The position numbers were made by a program, and so were the translations under genes. The notes beneath the pieces were generated by a model. It did not search any database. It was not told the origin of the DNA and saw nothing but the letters and a program-made list of their open reading frames with translations. Of a DNA stretch of 10,898 nt, positions 3,962-10,898 are shown one piece after another. The stretch comes from Bdellovibrionales bacterium (GTDB lineage: Bacteria; Bdellovibrionota; UBA1018; CAIMNF01), in contig CANGWP010000070.1 in NCBI GenBank assembly GCA_947457605.1, positions 1-10,898 on the forward strand, in the 5' to 3' direction. Each line of letters opens with the position of its first letter. Positions within the stretch are counted from its first letter, which is position 1.

Positions 3962-6793
3962 TTGCTTCGCTGGATCGAAAGTTTGATGTTCTTTTTGCTT
4001 TTATCCGCTGCACCATGGAGTTGGGCCGGATCGCACTCCCTTCCGGAGGTGAAGACGCTTGGCTCGAACCTTGAGTTCCTGATGCTCCAGGGGTCGCCCG
4101 AGAGCATTCGCCATGGGACCAAACAGGTGGATGGCTATCTTAACGCGCTTTCGGCATACAAGCGCTCAGATCCGGAAGTAAAGAGGCTCGTTCAACTCAA
4201 CGAGAACGCGAAGAATTCGGCTTTGATCAAGGGCGGGCTTGAGGCTTGTTTGGATCAGGAACAAAAGCAGCTCGCTCGATCCACGATCGACAGGACGGTT
4301 TCCTCGATGCTCAAGAGTTCTTCAGGCGCATCATGGACCGGAGCCAAGTCAGGTGCAGAATGCAAAAAGGAAAATGCCAAAGGCGAAATCGCCGATTCAC
4401 TGGCGAAAGGCCTGAGTGAGGCTCAGCTGGATGCGATCCTTGTACAAAAACTTTACGAAAAATCGCTTCAGAACAGTCTTGATACCGAGCTGCAGTTACT
4501 CAAGTGGGGAAATGTAACCCAACGTGAAATCGAGGGAATCAAAAGCGCATGGATTGAAAGACGCTGCAGGGGAGCGCCTCCCAAACAAAAGCCAAAGGGA
4601 GTGGATGGTAAGAATGAACGGGGCACCCTATCAGGTCCGAATCCCCGATGCGCGGAAATAGTCCATGAGGCCTTTCAGAACATCAAGCCCATGAATCAAC
4701 TTGAAGTCTCAACAAAGGAGCTCAACGAGAAGATCCTTCGGGTCAGTGAATCAGCGCGAATTGCGCGCTCAGGCGGAGACCTTGCCGAATATCATGAAGT
4801 CTACAGCCATCAGATGGGAGAGGGAGTGGGGCTCTTGCTCGCAACCGAGGTCATGGCAAGCGGAAAGATTTATGAGGACGTTTATTCAAGGCTCCCCGAA
4901 AAGCAACGCTACAAGGACGAGTTCATGGGCTCGGCGTCCAAGTTCAAAACGGTGGAGCGGGGATTCTTAAAAAAGATGTCGGGGAAAAGGTCGTATCTTG
5001 AAGCGGAATCTTTCCCCGGGCCCATCAAGACAGACCCATCGGACTTGGACAAAAGCCACGGGCTTGTGAATCCATCCCTCGTCCAGTTTGCATTGGAAGA
5101 GGCAAGGATGAAGAACTGGGAGGGGCATCAGGAGATCACCGGAGGTTTTTTGGATCTAGGGGATTGCTTGGGTTCAGAGTCTAATCTAATCACTCCGCCA
5201 TGTCGCTTTCAAATCGGGAAATCGATCGACAAAATGATCGCAAAGGCCCCTGCAGCAGCAGGGGCGGTGTTAAACGAGTTAAGCGGCCTTCTTGGTCCAA
5301 CTGTCACGGCCAAATTGTATTGCAAGTCATTCAAAAGAATTGCAGACCAGGCGAAGCTTGATCAGAACATTCAAAATGCCGTGGTCTGGGGGGGGCTGAT
5401 TGTTGGTGGAGCCTTGATGGTGACCGGGATTGGTGCGGCGGTGGTCGGAGCGGTGGCGGCTACGGCTGCAACCGCAGCAACTGCCGCGACGGTCGGAGGG
5501 TATGCATTCATTGGTGGCTTGGCGCTCGGAGCTACGACCCTGGGCTTTGAGGGTGCCAATGCAGCGGAAAAATACAACCGCTATCAGAGCTCGATTCATT
5601 CCGTGTTTACCGGGAACAGCGACGGAAAAGGCGCTCAGCAATTGGAGGAGGAGTACCAGGCCTTCATTGATGCAAGAAACAATGCGGCCCTTTCGGCTGG
5701 ATTCATGATCGTAGATGTGGCAGGGCTTGGGCAGATCAAGGACATAAATCGACTTCGGAACCTGAAGAATCTGTATCAGAACGAAGAATTGCTCAAAACT
5801 CTTAAATTATCCGGAGTCCCCCCGGCAGAGATCGAAAAAACGCTCCTGGAAATGTCTGCCAATCCAAGAATGGTTGAAGATGTTCTTTCCGGAAAATCAA
5901 TCAGAAGCGCGAGTGCCGGGAGTGCGGATGTTCCAGTTGAAGTGATTTCGACTCAGGCTAAGGCGGAAAAACAGACTTTGTTGGATAAGCTGGGTTTTTC
6001 CAAAAAAAGCAGTACCAGCGTGATTGAATACGAAGGAGAGATGGTGCACACCACTGATCGACTTGTGGATGGAAACAATTTGCAGGCTCGGAAATACACA
6101 ATTACCTTTGATGATGGACAAAAGATTCCGATAATCGATGCATCCGGATTGGAAAGTCGGAGTAGTGCGGAAAAAATCCAACAATTCATGGATCAAATTC
6201 CAACAAAACAGCGTTCGGCAATAAAAAAGGTCGAAATCCTGGGTGGTCCAAACAAGGATGATGCCTACTGGAAGCAGAGGTACAAGAATTTCACAGAATC
6301 CGCGGCAACAGGGGGAGGTGGAAGAATCACATTTTATAATGTGAAATCAGTGAAGAAAAACAATATTACGAGAGACACTCTAAATCATGAATTTGGACAC
6401 AATCTGGCCTTCAAGTTATGGGGTACCACGGATCCTCCTGAGGACTGGAAGAAAATAGTCGCTCTTGAGAAAGCAGTTTCAACTTATGCTCAAAATAGCC
6501 ACTCTGAGGATTTCGCAGAAACTGTAAAGGCATATCTCAAGCACGGTTATAAAAAGAACGGATATTCATCTGTGAAGTATCGAGTCTCCTATGCGCGAAG
6601 ATTTGAATACCTTGATGAGATTTTTGAACACAATCCTGGCCTTAAAAATGAAATGCTTCAGATGGTTGCCCGGCATGAGGAGGAGATCAAACTGGCATCT
6701 GTTGGTGTAGTTTCGGGAGGAGGTATTGTGATTTTGCAAGACGGTATCATGAAGATTGTGGACTTTGGAGTGAATCCGAATGAACAAAAATGA
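3962..6793 (+). CDS. Large secreted protein with C-terminal lethal-factor-like (M34-type) zinc metallopeptidase domain
   Basis: A 943-residue protein starting at TTG. Residues 1-22 are a Sec signal peptide, with cleavage after WSWA. Residues 23-460 are mainly helical and charged and hold all seven cysteines (96, 134, 202, 230, 402, 414, 454). Residues 472-532 are a Gly/Ala-rich hydrophobic stretch, long enough for two membrane passes, with four AAT tripeptides (499-510). Residues 560-650 resemble linker regions before toxin domains. The C-terminal domain (about 680-943) has the zincin motif HEFGH (809-813, His codon at 6386), then Tyr842 and Glu849 in TYAQNSHSEDFAE. Known: anthrax lethal factor and clostridial Pro-Pro endopeptidase share HExxH, then Tyr and a zinc-binding Glu seven residues apart, with FAE-like residues after it. 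Inference: an exported peptidase or toxin-like effector with M34-type zinc site; the target is unknown. The C-terminal third is AT-richer than the rest. No likely immunity gene follows; recG lies convergent 17 bp away. Confidence 0.75.
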   Translation: MLRWIESLMFFLLLSAAPWSWAGSHSLPEVKTLGSNLEFLMLQGSPESIRHGTKQVDGYLNALSAYKRSDPEVKRLVQLNENAKNSALIKGGLEACLDQEQKQLARSTIDRTVSSMLKSSSGASWTGAKSGAECKKENAKGEIADSLAKGLSEAQLDAILVQKLYEKSLQNSLDTELQLLKWGNVTQREIEGIKSAWIERRCRGAPPKQKPKGVDGKNERGTLSGPNPRCAEIVHEAFQNIKPMNQLEVSTKELNEKILRVSESARIARSGGDLAEYHEVYSHQMGEGVGLLLATEVMASGKIYEDVYSRLPEKQRYKDEFMGSASKFKTVERGFLKKMSGKRSYLEAESFPGPIKTDPSDLDKSHGLVNPSLVQFALEEARMKNWEGHQEITGGFLDLGDCLGSESNLITPPCRFQIGKSIDKMIAKAPAAAGAVLNELSGLLGPTVTAKLYCKSFKRIADQAKLDQNIQNAVVWGGLIVGGALMVTGIGAAVVGAVAATAATAATAATVGGYAFIGGLALGATTLGFEGANAAEKYNRYQSSIHSVFTGNSDGKGAQQLEEEYQAFIDARNNAALSAGFMIVDVAGLGQIKDINRLRNLKNLYQNEELLKTLKLSGVPPAEIEKTLLEMSANPRMVEDVLSGKSIRSASAGSADVPVEVISTQAKAEKQTLLDKLGFSKKSSTSVIEYEGEMVHTTDRLVDGNNLQARKYTITFDDGQKIPIIDASGLESRSSAEKIQQFMDQIPTKQRSAIKKVEILGGPNKDDAYWKQRYKNFTESAATGGGGRITFYNVKSVKKNNITRDTLNHEFGHNLAFKLWGTTDPPEDWKKIVALEKAVSTYAQNSHSEDFAETVKAYLKHGYKKNGYSSVKYRVSYARRFEYLDEIFEHNPGLKNEMLQMVARHEEEIKLASVGVVSGGGIVILQDGIMKIVDFGVNPNEQK
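5456..5491 (+). repeat. Ala-Ala-Thr tripeptide repeat in the hydrophobic core of the metallopeptidase
   Basis: Four consecutive AAT units (residues 499-510) are encoded with different synonymous codons each time. The repeat is therefore conserved in protein but not in DNA, which points to selection for the amino-acid pattern rather than recent slippage. Confidence 0.6.
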
Positions 6794-6810
6794 TCAATGT
6801 TGGGAAATCC

Positions 6811-8949
6811 TCACGAAGTCTTGAGATGCGCGGACTCAAGCTTCCCGGAATTTTCCAGATAAGCCTTAAACGGCTTCGAATCGCTACTCTTTAATTCCGG
6901 ATCCTGCTTCAAAAGCTCAAGCACATCCTCGCGCGCTTTGATGAGCCATTCCTGATCCCGCACCAAGGATGCAATCTTAAAGGGGAGCGCACCTGATTGC
7001 CTTGTGCCGAGGAACTCGCCAGGACCCCTCAGTTCAAGGTCGGCCTCCGCGATCAAAAATCCGTCTTCTGTCTCGCACATGACTTCAAGCCTTTCCGGCG
7101 TTGGAAGATGGGGTGGCCGATCGGTTTTCAAAAAGCAGGTGGACGCATGCTTGCCACGCCCGATCCGGCCTCGTAGCTGATGAAGCTGCGAGAGCCCGAA
7201 GCGCTCAGGGTGCTCGATCACCATGATGGTCGCATTCGGAACATCGACTCCCACCTCGACTACGGTGGTCGATACCAGGATCTGCACTTCGTTGCTACGA
7301 AAGCGCTCCATGATCTTCGCCTTGTCGGCCGGCGGAAGTTGCCCGTGCAAAAGCCCCACTTTGAATTCGGTAAACACCTCATTGGCAAGGGTTTCGGCAG
7401 AGGTTACAGCGCTTTTCAAGTGCTTGAAGGACTCTTCTTCAGAATCATTCACGAGCGGAAAAATGAAATACGCCTGCCGACCCGCCCGCAATTCCGCTTT
7501 GATGAACTCGATCATCTTTCCGTGTTCCGGCGCGCGTACAAGCTTGGTCTGAATCGGGGTTCTGCCTGGCGGACGCTCGCGGATGAGTGAGACGGCAAGA
7601 TCCCCGTATGCGGTGAGCGCAAGTGTGCGCGGGATGGGAGTCGCAGTCATCACAAGCGTATGCGGCTGGATCACGGATTTTTCACGAAGCTTGCGACGCT
7701 GATCCACGCCAAAGCGATGTTGTTCATCGATGATGACGTAGCCAAGGTTCTTGAATTTCACCGGATCCTCGATCAGGGCATGCGTCCCGATGATGAGGGC
7801 AGGGCGATTCTCATCCAGCAGCCCTTGAATCAGCTTTCGCTCGGCATTGGTGGTTTTGCCAACCAAAAGTTTTGCCGGAACATCGGCGCCGAAGACTTTC
7901 AGGATGTTTTGAAAATGCTGTTCCGCCAGGATCTCGGTCGGAGCCATGAAGGCCACCTGATAGCCCTGGTCCATGAACGCAAGTGCTGACACAAACGCGA
8001 CCGCGGTTTTTCCGGCTCCCACATCTCCTTGAAGGAGGCGGTTCATCGGATGCGATTCGACCACATCTTTTAAAATTTCCTGCAAGGTCGCATCCTGCCC
8101 TTTGGTCAGGGTGAAGGGGAGTTTCGACCGGAGGAGGTCCATGCTCTTTTTCAAGGTTGCGGCATCCAGCGCATGGCCTTGTTCCTTCTTCAGATCCATG
8201 CGGCGGGAGAGCATGTGGTATTCAAACTTGAAGAACTCCTCGTAGATCAGTCGCTGGTGGGCGGGCGACTTGAAATTGGTAAAATCAGAATCCCCCCCTT
8301 TACTGTGATTTTCGCTTGGAAAATGCACTTCGCGGATCGCGGCTGGAAGCGGAGGCAGCCTGTGGCGTTTTAAGAAAAACGAAGGGAGTTCCTCCTTGAG
8401 TGCGGGCACCCCGAGGTTAAGTGCCGTATCCAAAATGCGACGGAGTGTCTTCGTTGGAACTCCGTCAATCTCGGTGTAGACCGGCACGATCCGCCCCACG
8501 TTGAGATCATCCTCAAGATCAAATTGAATTTCGGGATGAATCATCTCGCGAATCGAGCCAAAGGCCTTGATGGCTCCGGTTGCGATGATCTTAGTCCCCG
8601 GTTCAAACTTCGCTTCAAAGCCCTTGAAGGTCCGAAACCACTTGAGCGAGATCCATTGCTTTTCCTGATCAAAGGCTTTCACCTCGAAGAGCTTCGAGAA
8701 GCGACCCCGGAGCGGGCGAATGAACGCCTGATGAACAGTGAGCTCAACTGAGGCGGTATTTCCTTCAGAGAGATTTTTGACCAAGCTCAACTGCGAGCGA
8801 TCTTCGTATTTTCTTGGAAAAAAATAGAGCAGGTCTTTTAGCGTGAAAATATCGCGGGCGCCGAAAATGGAAGCCATCCTGGGGCCCACGCCCTTCAGGT
8901 ATTGTACCCGCATCAATAGTGGATCCTCGGAAAACGCCTTCTTGTTCAC
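6811..8949 (-). CDS. recG: ATP-dependent DNA helicase RecG
   Basis: RecG is a cytoplasmic double-strand translocase that remodels stalled replication forks, Holliday junctions and R-loops. The 712-residue product has an N-terminal helical part and OB-fold wedge domain (about 15-150: YLKGVGP..., FFPRKYEDR). The helicase core follows, with Walker A GDVGAGKT (308-315), DEQH box (408-411), TATPIPRT (435-442), a second RecA-like domain with TTVVEVGVDVP (561-571) and QLRGRIGRG (591-599), and the RecG-specific translocation motif LRGPGEFLGTRQSG (640-653). Length is normal for the family and all motifs are intact. The start is GTG 8947-8949, which overlaps the greA stop as GTGA, so translation is probably coupled to greA; an ATG at residue 13 (8913) is an alternative. 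The gene ends convergently 17 bp from the metallopeptidase gene. Confidence 0.97.
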   Translation of the reverse strand: MNKKAFSEDPLLMRVQYLKGVGPRMASIFGARDIFTLKDLLYFFPRKYEDRSQLSLVKNLSEGNTASVELTVHQAFIRPLRGRFSKLFEVKAFDQEKQWISLKWFRTFKGFEAKFEPGTKIIATGAIKAFGSIREMIHPEIQFDLEDDLNVGRIVPVYTEIDGVPTKTLRRILDTALNLGVPALKEELPSFFLKRHRLPPLPAAIREVHFPSENHSKGGDSDFTNFKSPAHQRLIYEEFFKFEYHMLSRRMDLKKEQGHALDAATLKKSMDLLRSKLPFTLTKGQDATLQEILKDVVESHPMNRLLQGDVGAGKTAVAFVSALAFMDQGYQVAFMAPTEILAEQHFQNILKVFGADVPAKLLVGKTTNAERKLIQGLLDENRPALIIGTHALIEDPVKFKNLGYVIIDEQHRFGVDQRRKLREKSVIQPHTLVMTATPIPRTLALTAYGDLAVSLIRERPPGRTPIQTKLVRAPEHGKMIEFIKAELRAGRQAYFIFPLVNDSEEESFKHLKSAVTSAETLANEVFTEFKVGLLHGQLPPADKAKIMERFRSNEVQILVSTTVVEVGVDVPNATIMVIEHPERFGLSQLHQLRGRIGRGKHASTCFLKTDRPPHLPTPERLEVMCETEDGFLIAEADLELRGPGEFLGTRQSGALPFKIASLVRDQEWLIKAREDVLELLKQDPELKSSDSKPFKAYLENSGKLESAHLKTS

Positions 8950-9425
8950 GAGTAGCGGATCTTCACCACCGAGTAGTTGATTTTGCCCTTCGGAGCATTC
9001 ACTTCGACTTCATCTCCCTCTTTTTTGCCAATCAAAGAGCGGGCCAGAGGGGAGGTGATGCTGATCTTGTTCTTTTTGATGTCAGCCTCATCCTGGCCCA
9101 CGATTTTGTAGGTGATCGAGTTTCCGGATTCTTCCTCTTCCAGTTGTACTGTGGCTCCGAACACCACTTTGTCACTTTGAAGGGTGGATGGGTCTATGAC
9201 TTGGGCGCGGGCGATCTTTCCATTGATTTCCTGGATCCGGCCCTCAATGAACCCCTGCCGTTCCTTCGCGGCTGAGTAGTCAGCGTTCTCGGAGAGGTCC
9301 CCAAGCGACCTCGCATGCTCGATCGCAGCAATGATCTTCGGCCGTTCAACTTGAGTGAGGTGTTTCAACTCCTCTTCCAGGAGTCGTTTTCCCTCGACAG
9401 TCATAGGGACTTTTTCATCTGACAT
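8946..9425 (-). CDS. greA: Transcription elongation factor GreA
   Basis: GreA enters the secondary channel of RNA polymerase and stimulates cleavage of backtracked transcripts. From ATG 9425 the product is 159 residues, the usual length. The N-terminal coiled coil (about 8-78) carries the tip GDLSENADY with acidic Asp43 and Glu46, equivalent to E. coli Asp41 and Glu44. The C-terminal FKBP-like domain runs about 85-159, with SPLARSLIGKKEGDEV in the typical place. The frame is open to a TTG at 9462-9464, but that TTG belongs to a TTGACA promoter box. MSDEKVPMTVEG also aligns well with the known GreA N terminus (MQAIPMTLRG in E. coli). The stop codon overlaps the recG start. No Shine-Dalgarno sequence is visible, in keeping with a very short leader. 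Confidence 0.96.
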   Translation of the reverse strand: MSDEKVPMTVEGKRLLEEELKHLTQVERPKIIAAIEHARSLGDLSENADYSAAKERQGFIEGRIQEINGKIARAQVIDPSTLQSDKVVFGATVQLEEEESGNSITYKIVGQDEADIKKNKISITSPLARSLIGKKEGDEVEVNAPKGKINYSVVKIRYS

Positions 9426-9434
9426 AAGGGCCAC

Positions 9435-9464
9435 AGGGTAGCATGCCAACGTCGGGAGTGTCAA
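9435..9464 (-). promoter_or_regulatory. Sigma-70-type promoter of greA-recG
   Basis: On the minus strand: a perfect TTGACA (9459-9464), an 18-bp spacer ending in the extended element TGC, and TACCCT (9435-9440, 3/6). The predicted transcription start is about 9428, three bases before the greA ATG at 9425, so the leader is almost absent. An AT-rich patch (AATTATA on the minus strand, about 9471-9477) lies just upstream. This would make greA-recG partly independent of the carB transcript. Confidence 0.55.
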
Positions 9465-9532
9465 AACCGCTATAATTGGCCTTGAAAAGAAGCCCGGTGT
9501 TGGCAGCTTTTCTGGTTAAGGGCGCGGACGGA

Positions 9533-9820
9533 TCAGGATTTCTTCTTAAAAAGGGCCTCAGCAGCAGCCTTCATTTCGTCCTTGGTTTTCCCGCCGATGC
9601 CACCTGCGCGGGTGGATGGCTTGAAAAAATCGCAAAAATTCGATCGTTCCTTTTCGACGACCCTGTCGGCGGAGGATTCCCTGCATTCATTGTTATAGGT
9701 CCGATCATAAAAATCGCAATTTTTGCAGGCGTGCGTGTCCCGTCCGCAATGGGTGCAGGAATCCTGCCTGTGATAGTTGTTTGCCTCTATGTTCTTTCCG
9801 CACGACCAGCAGGTTCCCAT
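9533..9820 (-). CDS. Conserved small zinc-ribbon protein of unknown function
   Basis: A 95-residue protein with eight cysteines: CWSC (4-7), CTHC (22-25), CKNC (32-35), Cys46 and Cys63. The segments CGRDTHACKNCDFYD, NECRES and VVEKERSNFCDFF follow a pattern I recognise from a widespread uncharacterised bacterial family. The paired Cys motifs suggest two structural zinc sites. The tail (68-95) is lysine-rich and probably disordered or helical. There is no signal peptide. ATG 9820 starts three bases after the carB stop, and its Shine-Dalgarno GGAG (9827-9830) lies in the last codons of carB, so it is almost certainly co-transcribed with carB and translated by coupling. Function is unknown; the link to pyrimidine synthesis may be only positional. 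Confidence 0.85.
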   Translation of the reverse strand: MGTCWSCGKNIEANNYHRQDSCTHCGRDTHACKNCDFYDRTYNNECRESSADRVVEKERSNFCDFFKPSTRAGGIGGKTKDEMKAAAEALFKKKS

Positions 9821-9823
9821 GAT

Positions 9824-10898
9824 CTACTCCAGTGGCATCACGCTGAGCTTTGTTTCCCGCGATTTCTCGATTGCAACGAGCATTGACCACGCGGACGAGA
9901 GAACCGTGGAATATGGGATCTTACGCTCAAGCGCCGCGCGCCGGATCTTGTAGCCGTCCTTCACGGTTGCATCATCCGAAACCGTATTCACCACAAGCAC
10001 ATAATCGCCGTTTCGAATTGCTTCGACACAGTTCGGGGTACCCTCCGAGAATTTCTTCACGGATTCGCACTCAATCCCATTCTCATTGAAAAAACGCGCG
10101 GAACCTCCGGTAGCCACCAGCGAGAAGCCAAGCGCCCTGAACTGCTCCGCGATGCTAAGGGCTTCTGCCTTGTCATCATCGCGAACCGAAATGAATACCT
10201 TGCCCGAATCCGGAAGGCGGATTCCAGCACCCTCAAGTGCCTTAAGGTACGCGATTGCAAAGGTGTGCGCCCGCCCCATCACCTCACCTGTGGACTTCAT
10301 TTCAGGTCCCAGGACCGGATCGACATTTGGAAACTTGTGAAAGGGAAATACCGGCGCCTTCACGTGGTAGATTTTGAGATCGCGATCGAGATCATGAGTG
10401 AGTCCAAGTTCAGGAATGGTTTTTCCAAGCATGATCTCCACTGCAAGCTTGATGATCGGAGTGCCGATCGCCTTGCTGACAAAGGGAGCGGTTCTCGAGG
10501 CCCTGGGATTCACCTCGATCAGATAGATCTCATCCCCGAGAATCGCGAACTGCGCATTCATGAGTCCTTTCACGTTCAGCTTTCGGCCCAAGATCCGTGT
10601 ATAGGTACGGATCCGATCCACGATGTTTCGCGGAAGGGATTGGGGCGGAAGGCAGGAGGCGCTATCGCCCGAATGAATTCCGGCCTCTTCAATGTGTTCG
10701 AGAATTCCCGCGATCAGGGTGTGTTCGCCATCGGATATCGCATCCACATCGACTTCGACGGCGCGATCGAGGAATCGATCCATCAACACCGGGTGCGAGC
10801 CCGAGGCACGGATCGCCTCATCCACGAATTCGCAGAGGGCCGCCTCGGAGCGCACGATTTTCATGGCGCGTCCCCCAAGCACAAAGGAGGGGCGCAAA
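9824..10898 (-). CDS. carB: Carbamoyl-phosphate synthase large subunit, C-terminal third (partial)
   Basis: CarB makes carbamoyl phosphate from bicarbonate, ammonia (from glutamine via CarA) and two ATP, for pyrimidines and arginine. The gene enters from the right edge, so only about 358 residues of roughly 1070 are visible. Counted from the first full codon (10895-10897): the second ATP-grasp domain (RPSFVLGGRAM at 2-12, HIEEAGIHSGDSA at 68-80, metal/ATP-binding LIEVNPRASRTAPFVSKA at 126-143), then the methylglyoxal-synthase-like allosteric domain (about 231-350) containing VATGGSARFF and NTVSDDATVKDGYKIRRAAL. In E. coli this domain binds UMP and IMP and the enzyme responds to ornithine. The stop is TAG at 9824-9826. 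A TTG at the edge is not a start, since family sequence continues through it. Confidence 0.96.
   Translation of the reverse strand, partial: LRPSFVLGGRAMKIVRSEAALCEFVDEAIRASGSHPVLMDRFLDRAVEVDVDAISDGEHTLIAGILEHIEEAGIHSGDSASCLPPQSLPRNIVDRIRTYTRILGRKLNVKGLMNAQFAILGDEIYLIEVNPRASRTAPFVSKAIGTPIIKLAVEIMLGKTIPELGLTHDLDRDLKIYHVKAPVFPFHKFPNVDPVLGPEMKSTGEVMGRAHTFAIAYLKALEGAGIRLPDSGKVFISVRDDDKAEALSIAEQFRALGFSLVATGGSARFFNENGIECESVKKFSEGTPNCVEAIRNGDYVLVVNTVSDDATVKDGYKIRRAALERKIPYSTVLSSAWSMLVAIEKSRETKLSVMPLE

Noticed and set aside
5371..5577. Minus-strand frame rich in Ala, Val and Pro opposite the hydrophobic core of the metallopeptidase
   Set aside because: It is the mirror image of the GCN/ACN repeat codons on the plus strand and has no independent support.
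7180..7989. Several plus-strand frames of 109-136 codons within recG
   Set aside because: All lie antisense to intact RecG helicase motifs and have no recognisable domains.
9465..9532. Possible terminator after the zinc-ribbon gene
   Set aside because: Only a four-base AAGC/GCTT stem with bulges can be drawn, and no T run follows it in the minus direction.
1..10898. CRISPR arrays, tRNA or rRNA genes, insertion sequences, phage attachment sites
   Set aside because: I saw no regularly spaced direct repeats, cloverleaf sequences, transposase motifs or flanking target duplications in the window.

Overview
The window holds ordinary bacterial genes at both ends and an accessory block of exported proteins between them (about 2355-6793). 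Base composition is a little above 50% GC by eye. A lipoprotein signal and two Sec-type signal peptides indicate a Gram-negative-type bacterium. The order carB, small zinc-ribbon gene, greA, recG on the minus strand, next to large secreted proteins of unknown function, is compatible with an environmental Bdellovibrionota or deltaproteobacterial-type genome. That taxonomic reading is tentative: no rRNA or marker gene is present.

Left part (1-2304, plus strand): the 3' end of a redox polypeptide that binds three iron-sulfur clusters (a [4Fe-4S] motif, a plant-type [2Fe-2S] domain and a BFD-like [2Fe-2S] domain). Next come a 150-residue XRE-type regulator and an alpha/beta hydrolase. A strong hairpin followed by a T run lies between the regulator and the hydrolase. 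It argues that the hydrolase starts at the GTG at 1441 and not at the first possible ATG (1345).

Middle part (2355-6793): three exported proteins. A minus-strand lipoprotein carries a Cys-His-Asp pattern like protein-glutaminases. A minus-strand secreted protein is unrecognised. Divergent from them is a 943-residue secreted protein with a glycine/alanine-rich hydrophobic core and a C-terminal zincin. The zincin motif (HEFGH, then Tyr and Glu exactly 7 residues apart) matches the anthrax-lethal-factor / Pro-Pro endopeptidase (M34) pattern. The C-terminal third is clearly AT-richer than the N-terminal part, as expected for an exchanged effector domain. The 218-bp divergent region contains several inverted repeats, including two back-to-back perfect palindromes. 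This block is the best candidate for an undescribed effector system.

Right part (6811-10898, minus strand): housekeeping genes read right to left: the 3' third of carB (pyrimidine/arginine precursor synthesis), an 8-cysteine zinc-ribbon protein whose ribosome-binding site lies in the last codons of carB, greA (transcript cleavage factor) with its own promoter, and recG (fork-remodelling helicase) overlapping the greA stop by GTGA.

Three genes without an obvious Shine-Dalgarno sequence (XRE regulator, lipoprotein, greA) have -35/-10-like hexamers placed so that transcription should begin 0-3 bases before the start codon. This suggests repeated use of leaderless or near-leaderless mRNAs. No rRNA, tRNA, CRISPR array, insertion sequence or phage gene was seen, and no gene-free stretch exceeds 300 bases.
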